Source of the DNA: Eucalyptus grandis
Taxonomy: Eukaryota; Streptophyta; Magnoliopsida; Myrtales; Myrtaceae
Reading direction: 5' to 3'
Length of the DNA: 64,000 nucleotides
NCBI RefSeq assembly: GCF_016545825.1
Contig: NC_052616.1
Coordinates: forward strand, 7,688,001 to 7,752,000
Shown: in pieces, positions 50,532 to 60,919 of the stretch
How positions within the stretch are numbered: the stretch's first letter is position 1
Layout of the letters: each line of letters starts with the position of its first letter
Made by a program: the position numbers and the translations under genes
Notes under the pieces: generated by a model
The model's database searches: none
The model's input: only the letters and a program-made list of their open reading frames with translations
Told to the model about the DNA's origin: nothing

Positions 50532-50765
50532 CGGATGTGTTTATTCTAGCATGATCTTACTCGTAAGGCCGACTTTCATCACCTGCAGCAGTTCATCCCT
50601 CCCTCCCTCCCTCCCTCCGAGGCATGTGTTTGTTCGAGCATGATCTTACTAGTAATGCCAACTTTCATCACCTGCAGCAGTTCATCTCTCCCTCCAGTTG
50701 ATGCATGTGTTTGTTCGAGCATGATCTTATTATTAATGCAACTTTCATCACCTGCAGCAGTTCAT
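50532..50765. repeat. Three tandem units of about 80-90 bp
   Basis: Units start near 50532, 50623 and 50702. Each reads gcatgtgtttgttcgagcat, then a gatctta...aatgc block, then actttcatcacctgcagcag, then ttcat. The first two end in (CCCT)n of different length, the third in ttaatc. It is a minisatellite with an embedded microsatellite. Confidence 0.85.
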
Positions 50766-50769
50766 TAAT

Positions 50770-51283
50770 CAAGTCATTTCACGTGATTATTGAGCATAGA
50801 GAAGTTACCTAATGGTGATAGCTAGATAGTTCCGTGTTTGAATCACATAAGAGATTCGACCGTCAAGAAAATCATCTTCCAGTGAGGACACCCACGACAA
50901 CATCACAAACAGAGGAACCATATACTCTGCACAAAGACTGTCTACTCCAAGAGCCAAGACTCATCTAACTATAGCGCATGTATCACTCATTTGAAGCTTT
51001 TTCCACGAGAGAAATATTCAACCATCTAACAGCATTATAGTACCTGAATATTAGAGCTTGTTACACCTGCAATAATTAGTGCCTTAAGTTTTCTAAACGA
51101 TTTCATACAGAGTAGGAAACCAGAAGCTGGACTTTATTGACATCTCTACATTATTAATGCAGTGCGAATTCAACAACAGAACATGTGAAGAAGACATCAT
51201 AGAGGTATCCTCATGATGAGTAAAGAGGATGCTTATTTTTCAGATCACTTCTCATCCTCACAGGGGAAAAGAAGTTCCAGCGC
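50770..51283. other. Downstream flank of the peroxidase pseudogene
   Basis: No separate gene seen. It may include the former 3' UTR of the glutathione peroxidase copy, which is read from the right. Confidence 0.45.
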
Positions 51284-53120
51284 TCATGCTACTCCCAACA
51301 GTTTCTTGATGTCCTTCTGCATTAAGAACAACTGCGATGCCTCCGTCAAATAGCCAAAGAAGTCAACACACTTCAACTTTGAACGTTGCCGATCAGAGTC
51401 TTACCTCAATGCTAAGAGGAGAAGTAGTGGGGGCATAATGATCAACGACATTTCCTTCTTTATCGATGAGGAACTTGGAGAAGTTCTACTTAATGTTATC
51501 CCCAAAGAGTCCTCCCTTGCTTGATTTCAGGAACTTGTAGAGAGGAGCAGCATTTTCACCATTCACATCAACCTATAGAAAAAGCAATCAGATTCTTCAT
51601 CCTCATTTCATTTTTTATAACTCAAACTGCAAATTAGCAGTCACCAGGAAATATGAAGGAACTGCAGATACAACTCCATCACCGTCAAAGAAGGACGTCA
51701 TGTATTTCTTTTACATTACCAAAAATGGGACATTCAGCTTTGAATCGAGCGCAAGCAAATTCTAGGATCTCCTCATTTGTCCCTGGCTCCTGAGCTCCAA
51801 ACTGGTTGCACGGGAATGCTAATATCTCCAAACCTGCATCGCATCAGAGTGACATCCTCTTTAAGTTTTCTAGAATCTCCACATGCCAAGTGATACCAAT
51901 AACCAATTGTTATTTCTGAAACAATATATGTTTATTATCATTTTAAGGCCAGTATTCCACTGGCACACGAGATACGATGGGATATCAGGACCAGGGGAGG
52001 GCATACGAGACCTTGATTCTTGTATTTCTCATAGATCTGACTGAGTTCGGTGTAATTTGAATTGGTCAGTCCACTGCAACAGACAACATATCAATTAAAA
52101 AAAAAATTAGAACATGGTGGACCAACCCGATTACTAAAACACTAAGCTGCTCCCAAGTTGAATGGCATAAAGAATTCTCAATGACCAAAGGCATGAAATA
52201 TAGATATGCTTTTAAGCAGATCGCCCAAGATTAAAGTCCAAGCATACGTTCCCTGTTACAGGGCATATACACAATCCTGAGAATTACCACTGCGAAGTGA
52301 CGTTGACAATCAGCAAGACCTTGTCCTTGTAGAAACTGAGATTGACATCATTTCCTCGAGCATCTTGAATGAAAAAGGGAACCCGAATCTCTAAGTCTCA
52401 GCACGGCAAGACATCATGGTCCTCAAATGATTCACAACCTCTCAGCACACGGCACGACACACATGATCTCGCTCCTGACCAACTTACCCCAACAACTTAC
52501 TCAAAACTCGATATTTGAATCAACAAAATCCGATATTTGAGCGAATTACATAGATAAAAGGGAAACTTATACATCAAAGGCGCTGTACATCGGTCCATTT
52601 TCAGATTAACCATCTGAACTTTAAAAAACCTCCAAAAAAACAAGGCTAAAGAAAAGCTTTGGAAAAAAGGCCGCAGCTTTACATAAATTACAATAAAGTT
52701 TCAACACCAATTGAATAAAATGCCATCTTTCTGAGCTAAAAAAACTTCGCTCAGAAATGACCCAAAAAAAAAAAAAAAAAGGCGAACTTTATAATAGAGG
52801 TTAACATTTCTGATGATGGGGCTTTGGAAAAAGGCCTCAGCTTCACATAGATTACAAGAATTTCAACACCAATTGAACAAAAATGTCATCTTTCGGAGCT
52901 AAAAAAAATCGAAGCGTCGCTGTGGATATAAAAGAACAAAATCTTCGCTCAGAAATGACTTAAAAAAAAGGCGAACTTTATGATATGGGTCGACATTTCT
53001 GCCGATGGGCGACTCCCGATTCACAATTCCCCCGCGAAATTGCAAAAGCGAAACCTCGAGAGCGAACCGACCTTGACAGTGAAGTCGTAAATCGACCCCC
53101 TTCGAGGACTGGCTCACCAT
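51284..53120 (-). pseudogene. GPX: Glutathione peroxidase (GPX6-like) with a stop at the catalytic Trp
   Basis: Six exons on minus: 53120-53072, 52363-52288, 52073-52012, 51833-51715, 51572-51405 and 51316-51284. The peroxidatic Cys is kept (VTSQCGLTNSNYTEL, split by an intron), as is the Gln motif ([18 protein letters not shown]). In exon 5 the family Trp codon is TAG (51486-51488): [24 protein letters not shown]. This removes catalytic Trp and Asn and the last third. The remaining frame is open through [11 protein letters not shown] to KKLLGVA. Exon 1 has one extra base relative to family spacing, so DFTVK is read as LRLHC; the acceptor of exon 2 (attcaag) restores phase so DARGND follows. 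Plant GPXs reduce peroxides, mainly with thioredoxin. This copy would yield about 130 residues and is probably dead. Confidence 0.85.
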
Positions 53121-53489
53121 GGCACGGAACGAAGCTCCGACAACCGAAAGGCGGCGGCTTGATCGGCGCGCGGGGCTCGGGGCGCGACGAGATTGGGCGA
53201 GGGAAGAGAAGAGTTTGCTTCGAGACCGAAGGAGAGAAGGGAATGGGAAACGGCAGAGCAGAAGAAGGAGAAGAAGAGGAGGAAGCGAGAGGCGCGCGGA
53301 GATTTCTGCAGCGAAGGAGCAGAGCTGTTGCAAAGGAACAGAGCATCTGCGGTCAAAGCCGTCGCTGGTTTTCGAGAAAATATTAGATGGTCCCTGCGCA
53401 CCGGCTTCCCGGACCAATCATGGGCGCCACGTTGGTCCACGTGGCGCTGTGGGGGTCGGCAAGATCGAATTTCTACACGTAAAATAATT

Positions 53490-54148
53490 TTCTTTCTCTC
53501 TCCTGTAGCGCCTGCACCCTAGTCCTGCGCCTTCTCTCTCCTCTGCAGAGTCTGCACACATTTAGTATGTTCTCTTTCCTCTCTTCTCTCGTTGTTTCCT
53601 TTCAGAATAGAAGCCATTCCAAGCGAGCGAAGCTTTCAAATTTTGAATCTTTGGTTTCTCTCTCGTTGTTGCGTTTGTCGCCGTTCCCAACCGTCGCCCG
53701 GCGCTCGCTCGCTTGCTGGTCCTGTCGCTTTCTCCGTCTCTGCTTCGGTGCTCGCTCTTTGCTCCGTTGCTCGCTTCATCTCTGCTCCGGCGCCGCTTTC
53801 CTTCGCGCATTAATGTGCTTAGGCAGCCGAGATTTGGGATCCCATTTCTGCGTAGAGCAGCGTGGATGCCCTCACTCTATATGCTCGTTCCGATTATCTC
53901 ATACTCTAAGATCTTCATGCTAGTATATACGTGGTTTCATGTTCGCCGCGATGTTCCCCCATATGTTTTCCTACTATGACAGTTAGATGAATACGCCATG
54001 ATCAACATGAGAATGGAAAAGTAATGGCTGATGGGAATGCTTCTGCTCGCCTTGATCAATCGCAAGATGTTCTGCTTATTTTATGGTCTGTTTGAATATT
54101 GCATACTCAGGAGTTCCAATTGCAGGTCCCATCCTCTGTTGCAAACAT
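53490..54148. other. CT-rich, leader-like sequence before the gap
   Basis: Upstream of the peroxidase copy and reading away from it, 53500-53810 is CT-rich and leader-like (ctctcctctgcag), but no protein family was recognised in any frame. A divergent gene whose body is lost in the gap is possible but unproven. Confidence 0.3.
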
Positions 54149-54248
54149 NNNNNNNNNNNNNNNNNNNNNNNNNNNNNNNNNNNNNNNNNNNNNNNNNNNN
54201 NNNNNNNNNNNNNNNNNNNNNNNNNNNNNNNNNNNNNNNNNNNNNNNN
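54149..54248. other. Assembly gap, 100 N
   Basis: Exactly 100 N, the conventional placeholder for a gap of unknown size. Anything that spans it cannot be trusted as contiguous. Confidence 0.99.
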
Positions 54249-54307
54249 GTTGAGAGGAAAAGCATAGGAGGGTGTCAAAAGACTCTGTAACAGTGAAAGG
54301 TAGTTTG

Positions 54308-55350
54308 TGAAAATGCTAGTACTAACACCTAGAGGGGGTGAATAGATGCTTTAAAATAAAACTTGACAGATAAATGCGGAAAAAAATAAGTTGCAAGCAA
54401 AGTCTAAAAAAGAGTCAGAATCTGATTAAAAGAGTCGGTGAAAAATCAGAATCAGATAAGAGATGGAATAGCTTTTTGCGAAACTTAAAACGTTGCAATA
54501 AATAAAGCCGAAAAGAGTTAAGGAAAGAGAAAATTGCATATGAGATTTATAGTAGTTCGGTTTAGACCAAGCATACATCCACTCTCCCACATTGACAGCC
54601 TTCTAGCTGACGTTAACTAAAGTATCAACAGAGAAGTACAATATTTCGAGTGCAAACCTTCAGTGGAAGATTTCTTTTTCCCACACTAAGTCACTCTTCT
54701 TGTGATTTTCTCTTTTGAATACAATTTGTAAGAGCTATCATTGAAGAGCAAGTGGTTGGAAAGGCTTCAAAGTTTGGAATTTCAATTTGCACACTCTATC
54801 TCAAATAGACCAATGACCTCCTTAAATACTCCTCTACGCTTTACTAATCGTTGACATTCTCCAGAAGAATTTCTTCAATCAATCTGTTGGATAGAATCAA
54901 TTGAGGAAATCTTGTAGCCATTTGAATATTGAGATGGAAATTCATTAATTCTGGTCACTCATATAATCAAAATCTAAGTTTTCATAAGTAAATGCTTTCC
55001 AAAAAGGAACTTGTTTTCAAGATTGATTTCATCAATTTGTGATTGATTCCATCAATGTATTTATACAAGGTATGTGAGATTCTTTGCCAGGAAGCCAGAT
55101 ATTAAGGAATAAATTTCTATTATGTTCATACTGAATTATTGTCGTAAGATCAATAAATCTGAGTCTGATTATATCTCCGTTCTAGATTTAGTTTCAGTCT
55201 AGATTGCGTCAAAGTGGGAAAGACTTTTGGAACGAATCGACTTTGACAAGAGCCTGCAATATATCTTCAGAAGTCTACTATTCTTTCAAATAAAAAGCAA
55301 GACCACGAAAGTTTTGTCAACTTAAAAACCTTATAGGAGTTTTCTCAACA
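54308..55350 (-). repeat. Copia LTR, minus orientation (element A, 3' LTR)
   Basis: About 1043 bp. On minus it starts TGTTGAGAAAACTCCTATAA and ends ...CTAGCATTTTCA. It resembles the LTRs at 56773 and 59935 at both ends (outer sequence acacctagagggggtgaata on plus). A polypurine tract (AAATTGGGAGA on minus) abuts it at 55352-55362, so internal sequence lies to its right. Confidence 0.85.
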
Positions 55351-56772
55351 ATCTCCCAATTTTTTATGGTGACAAAATGTTCATGCAGATTTAAGCATAA
55401 TATGAAAATTATCCTGCAAAACAACACTTTAATAGCACGTGATAATTGATAATAGACAGTAAGCACAATAAAGTCTGCATAAGTCTGCACAAAATACACA
55501 TAGTCTGCACTCACAAAACACACCAATCAATAGTCTGCATAAAATATGCATAAAAGAAACCAAACCAGCATAGAAAAACTCAGTCAGCACCAACCAAAGC
55601 TTCAAATCTGCAAAACTCTCCCCCCTTTTGTCAACAGCAAAATGAGAAAATCAAACAAGCACAAAAATAAGGAAAATAGTTTGGTTCCAAAAGATCAGGG
55701 TTGCCTAGGAACATGAACAACTCGGAAATCCTCTAAAGTCTACATGGTCTCCTCAAGCTTAGTCAGGCACTGATGAAAGACAGTCTCAACCTTCGCTAAA
55801 TTCTGAGATGCCTATTGATTCATGATCTGAACTTTATCATCAAGAGATTATACCTTTCCAGTGAGAGATTCTGAGGTAGTATCGAGAGCAGCATGCAACT
55901 TCTAGATTTCAACCTCCATTCCATATTGTTGTGCCTTAAACTCCAAAATGAGCTCTACTATCTTAGGACAATTTGATTCTAATTCAGTTTGGGCACTAGC
56001 TTTGGTAAACTATATTGGTGGAGTATCCAAAGATGAAGTAACATCGACCTAAACATATGAAATGTGGTGCTCCCCCTGAACATTAGCTTCTTTGTCCTGA
56101 CCCTCAAGAGAAACTTTAGGAAAATGAGATGCATAAATATCTTTAGCATCTAGAGGAGATTGACTGATGCCATCACTAGTAGTCGGTTCAATAGTCTAGT
56201 CCATAAGAAGTGTTTTCTCACATACTCCCCTGTCATAGTGGTTACGGTGCCGAGGAAGAATTTGCTCTCCTTCCCCGCACTCATTCTCTTCTAGCACTGG
56301 TTTGTCGACCAGTTCCTTTCTCTCTAACATCTCCCGCATCAACTTCCTTCGTATCTTCTCATTCCTTGTCAAAATGCTCCGTCCCTTGTTCATATTGGCA
56401 TCTCTCTCTTCATCATCTAAATCATCCTGCTCACTCTCTTTTTCTTCTCATTCACTTTCTTCTTCCGGTTCTTTCTCGCTCTCATCCTTTTCTTCTTCCT
56501 TAGAATCGGCTATATCACCAAGAGGATCTCGCATGGCAATATTTGCCACAATATTAGAGACGGTCTCGTCTTCATCATCTTCCTCTTCTTCATCTTAGAG
56601 AAGAAGAACATGTCATTTTCTCTTTAGAGTTCGCAAGACAATGCCCTTCCCTTTGTGCTTCTTCTCAGCCACAGATCCTAACTTAACTTTACTAGCAAAT
56701 TCTTTCTTCAAAAGTTTCAAGGCTCTAAATAGATCTTTCAATCTCATTTTTGAGATCATTTTAAGTTCAATT
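55351..56772 (-). mobile_element. Internal 3' region of Copia element A with an extra coiled, acidic ORF
   Basis: Between the polypurine tract and the next LTR. On minus it is a mostly open but stop-interrupted region: basic start (MISKMRLKDLFRALKLLKKE), acidic run (Glu/Asp, about 56420-56600), then MNKGRSILTRNEKIRRKLMR at 56196-56393, and Leu/Gln-rich helical sequence towards 55700. It is not gag or pol. An extra ORF between pol and the 3' LTR is known in some plant Copia lineages such as Sireviruses, where it is called env-like. That assignment is tentative. The region ends abruptly at the LTR of element B. Confidence 0.6.
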
Positions 56773-57734
56773 TGTTGGAGAAAACTCCTATGATGTTTTG
56801 AAGTTGACAAATCTAAGTTCTATCCTGAAGATCATCAGATTTTTGTGTCAAAGTCTATCTTACAACAAAAATCTGCCCACTTTGACATATTCCAAACTGA
56901 GTGCAAGTGAAGAATAAAGACTTAGCCAAACTCAAAATTAACTTTCTTTCTTCAAAGGTTCGGTTCATACAGGATATATATGGCTTTCTAGTTGGAAATA
57001 TCACCTACGAGATTGGTTACCTTTATTAGAATCAATTTAGATACTTCAAATCATTTCGGAAGCTAAGTTATTTTGGAAAGATCTACTTATGGAAACCAAG
57101 ATCTTGATTGTATGAACGAACAAGATTGACGAGCTTTCATCACAATTTTCAAATGGCTCGAGATCTCCTTGATTGATTCTATCCAACGGGTTGATTGTAA
57201 GAATTTCTTTGGAAAGTGCCAACGGTCGAGAAGGCACAAAGGAGTATTTAAGGAGGCATATCCAGTTGTTCGATAGTGTGCATGAAAGAATAATTCCAAA
57301 GTCTGAAGTTTTCCATTTACTTGTTATTCCTTACATTGTGCTTAAATTTATACTCAAAATAGAGAAAGACTTATACTATAACTTCGTGAGAGTAGTAGAG
57401 ACTCTTCACTGAGAAGTCGAGATTGTAAAATTGTAAATTCTCTTTTGATTCATAGTGGAAACCAGCCAGAAGGCTGTCAGCGTGGGAAAGTGGACATAGG
57501 CTTACTTTAAGCCGAACCACTTTAAATTTTGTGTTCCTTTTCTCTTCTTTGAACTCCTTTACTTTATTTGCTGTGATATACTTCTGCGTTTTAAAAATAT
57601 CTCGTAAAGTCGATTCCTTCTGCAAAGTCTGTAGTCAACCAGACTCGGGTTAAAAGTAAAGTTTTTCACTGCATTTCGCAAAATCTGTTTTCACACTTAT
57701 TCACCTCCTCTAGGTGTTCTTATTAGCCCTTTCA
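56773..57734 (+). repeat. Copia LTR, plus orientation (element B, 5' LTR)
   Basis: 962 bp, TGTTGGAGAAAACTCCTATG ... TTAGCCCTTTCA. It is followed at 57736 by TTGGTATTAGAGC, an initiator tRNA-Met type primer-binding site, so this is a 5' LTR. Confidence 0.88.
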
Positions 57735-59670
57735 ATTGGTATTAGAGCTCGTGTGTTTACTTATTGAAGTGTTTTACTTCTAAGCTAAAGATTCTCTATG
57801 ACTAGTATTTTGGCTCCAGGTTTGGTTGAAGGTCAGAGCAACACCAAATTCCCTTACTTTGATGGAAATGAGTATAATGTGTGAAACAACAAGATGAAGG
57901 CATTTCTCAAATCAAGAGATCCTCTGGAGTGGGATGTTGTTGAAAAAGGGATCAACCCCAAAGCAACAACAGCTTTAGACAGAGGGAAATAAGTTATTGA
58001 TGCTGACGAAATAACACAAGCCGAAATTACCAAGAGATAGGCTCTTGACGCAAAAACAATTTATTCTTTATACTGTGCTTTATCTCCCACTGAATATAAC
58101 TAAATTTCTTCTTGTGAAACAACAAAAGAAGTTTGAGACAGATTACATATTACCTATGAAAGGACTGATCGTGTGAAGAAAACTAAAATAAACATTCTGC
58201 TTGGACAGTATGAAGCCTTTAGAATGAAGCATGGATAATCTATTACCGATATGTTTAGTCACTTTACAGAGATTGTAAATGGTCTGCCTTATCAAGGCCA
58301 GCCAATTTTTGGACCAATGAAAGTCAACAAACTGCTATGTGGACTTTCGAAAGACTAGAATCTTGCGAAGACTTCAATTAGAGAAATTCAGACGATCATG
58401 CCACTATTAGTTGACGAACTGATAGGCACGCTTCAATTATACGAAGTGGAGCAGATAAATGATGAAGAAGATTCTAAAGGTAAGAAATCAATTACTTTAA
58501 AGTCTAACATTGATTCTGATGATACAGATTCAGATGATGATACAGACGATGAGGAGGTGGCGCTTATGGTAAAGAAATTCAGAAAGTTGAATAGAAAGGG
58601 AAGAAGATTCAACTGGAAGAAGTAGAGCACGCAAAATTTCCAGAAGAGACCAATGGAGGACAATGAAACTAGTAAGGATGTTATATGCTTCAAGTGTAAG
58701 AAAAAGTGGCATATCAGACCAAATTGTCCTCTGTTGAAAATGAAGAAAGGAAAATCTGAGAAGTACAAAAAGGCTCTCAAAGCTGAAACATGGAGTGACA
58801 CTGAGTGTGAGGAAAGTGAAGAAGAGTATGCCAACATATGTTTGATGGCTCATTCAGAATCAGACTCAATCAGAAACAGACATTGATTCACACTCAGACA
58901 AAGAAATTGAGGCTAATAACTCAGAAATTCCTGTTAAAGTCTCTAAGTATATAGATGAAATTTGCCTCGCCTTAAATTCTCTCTTAAAAGGATTTCCGAA
59001 CTAAAAAGGAGAATTCTAAGCTCAAGTAACATGAAGTTTCTTGGAAAGAAAAGTTTGAAAATCTGAATAGAAATTTTGATAATTTGAAAGAAAATTCTGA
59101 CTATCTTTCAAAGGAAAATGCTATTTTAAAAAGAGATATTTCAAATATTACAAAAAGATTTTCAAAAGGATTCGAAAAACTGGAGAAAATCATTTCAGCT
59201 CAAATACTCTATTTTAACAAATCTGGTTTGGGTATGACTTCAGAAACTGTTTCATTAATTGATTTTCTCAAAGTAAAAGAGAGAATTAAACAACGACATG
59301 CAAAGGGATTTTACAAAAATCATTTTCAAAAAGTTTTTATAAAACTTGTTGGTCGAAGTGCACTCAAATGTTCGAAGTGTAATAGCTTAGAACATTTCGA
59401 GAAAGAATGTCCTAAGGTTTGGAGACTAGTTAAGAAGAATTGGGCAAAGACTGTCTTTAATATTAATTCTCCTAGACCCAAGAAAATCTGGGTACCAAAT
59501 AAAGTTTGAGCTTTTCTTTTGATCACAGGTCACTATTAAAAAAAGATCAAATGATATTTAGATAGTGACTGTTCGAGGCATATGACAGGAGACTCAAGTT
59601 GCTTCATAAAGCTTGTTAGACTGAATGGAGGAGAAGTTTCTTTTGGAGGAAATATTAAAGGAAAAATTAT
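57735..59670 (+). pseudogene. Copia element B gag and start of protease, many stops
   Basis: Gag begins at about 57798 (MTSILAPGLVEGQSNTKFPY) with at least eight in-frame stops before 58400. It continues through a UBN2-like core, an acidic segment (58398-58625), a zinc knuckle CFKCKKKWHIRPNC (58689-58730) and a second knuckle CSKCNSLEHFEKEC (about 59370-59410). The protease site region WYLDSDCSRHMTG starts near 59560; the usual Gly after DS is Asp. The element stops at about 59670, where sequence of opposite orientation begins. Confidence 0.82.
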
Positions 59671-59929
59671 AGGATGTTCTTATTTGATTTGGATGCAGCA
59701 GTGGGATTGATTCCTTTTTCCACAACATCCCATTGCAAGGGATCTCTAGATCTTAGGAATGCCTTCATTTTGTTCTTCCACACGTTGTATTCTTTTCCAT
59801 CAAAATATGGTGGCCTTGTGTTGCTTTGTCCCTCCATAAGTCCTGGTGCCAAGATACTAGCCATAAAAGATCTTTAGCTCAAAAGTAAAAACACTTTTAT
59901 AAACTGAGCACTTGGCTCTGATACCAATT
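59667..59929 (-). pseudogene. Copia element C: gag start and primer-binding site, minus orientation
   Basis: On minus, TTGGTATCAGAGCC (59914-59929) is a good initiator-Met primer site. The gag start follows (MASILAPGLMEGQSNTRPPY, 59864 downwards), closely related to element B gag but without its stops. It is cut off at about 59690, where element B ends in the opposite orientation. Confidence 0.8.
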
Positions 59930-59934
59930 AAAAG

Positions 59935-60505
59935 TGCTAGTATGAACACCTAGAGGGGGGTGAATAGGTGTTTAAAATAAATCTTGGCAAATATATGCGG
60001 AATAAAATAAAATTTAAACAAAACAAAGGAGTTAGGGAAGAGAGTAAGAACACAAGGTTTATAGTGGTTTGGCTTAATCCAAGCCTACGTTCACTCTCCC
60101 ACGCTAACAGCCTCCTTAGCTGGATTCCACTATGCAATCAACAAGAGATTACAACTTTGAGTGCAAACACTTAGTAGTAGATCACACTATCTTACTAAGT
60201 CACTCTTTTGGTATTTCTCTCACGATTACAAACGTTTAAGCTCACCAAAGACAAGTGTATGATCGAAGGTCGCTCAGACTTTGGAATTATAAATTCTACG
60301 CTCCGTCTCTTACTTGCTCATCGGTCCTTCATTTCCTTAAATACTCATTCACTTCGAAACTAGCCGTTAGACAGTATCTTGAGGATCGTCTTCCAATCTA
60401 CCTATTGGATAGCACTATATCTGGAAGATTTAGTAGCCGTTGAGTGACAAAGGTAGAATCTCAAATTGATTCCGATCGCCCATACAAATAGAATCTTGGT
60501 TTTCA
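59935..60505 (-). repeat. Copia LTR fragment (element C, 5' LTR), truncated
   Basis: The plus-strand left end TGCTAGTATGAACACCTAGA matches the end of the other LTRs. Internal landmarks (cactctcccacgctaacagc, gattctatttgtatg on minus) match element B. It breaks off near 60505, losing the first part of the LTR. Confidence 0.75.
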
Positions 60506-60849
60506 TAAGTAAAGGAGAAGAAAAGAAAAGGTAAGACCACCCGTCGTTTCATGTCGAGAACTGAGAAAGAGAGAGAGAGAGAGAGAGAGAAGCCAAAATC
60601 CCAAGTCGTGCGGCTCGTGCCTAGTCTAGGGGGAGAGAGAGAGAGAAGCCATAATCCCTAGCCTAGGATAAATTTTTCTCCACTTCAAGGGTGATAAAAC
60701 GAAATTCTGTCCACTTCAAGCGACAACAATTTTCCCCGTCTCTTTTTAGCCCCTTTAAAACCCTCCGAATTCTTCATGAAAAGCAAACCATCCCTTTCTC
60801 TTTCACTCTCTGATTCCTCCTGCTCCTCCACCACCTTCAACCACCACCC

Positions 60850-60909
<60 letters not shown>

Positions 60910-60919
60910 CCAAGTTCCC
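60506..60919 (+). promoter_or_regulatory. Promoter and leader of the SHMT-like gene
   Basis: GA tracts (60565-60590, 60634-60646) lie about 0.3 kb upstream of the start. A long CT tract (about 60857-60906) ends 14 bp before the ATG at 60920. GA/CT repeats are common in plant core promoters and leaders. An in-frame ATG at 60776 would add 48 residues read through the CT tract as Ser-Leu repeats. The truncated LTR ends about 400 bp upstream of the start. Confidence 0.45.

Noticed and set aside
50532..50765. Possible CRISPR-like array
   Set aside because: Only three long units with no unique spacers, in a plant nuclear genome; it is a minisatellite.
52985..53522. Several overlapping frames of over 100 codons on both strands
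   Set aside because: GC- and purine-rich leader/promoter sequence of the peroxidase copy gives open frames in many phases; none has a family motif.
54031..54290. Frames running through the N gap
   Set aside because: They consist mainly of unknown residues created by the 100 N and carry no information.
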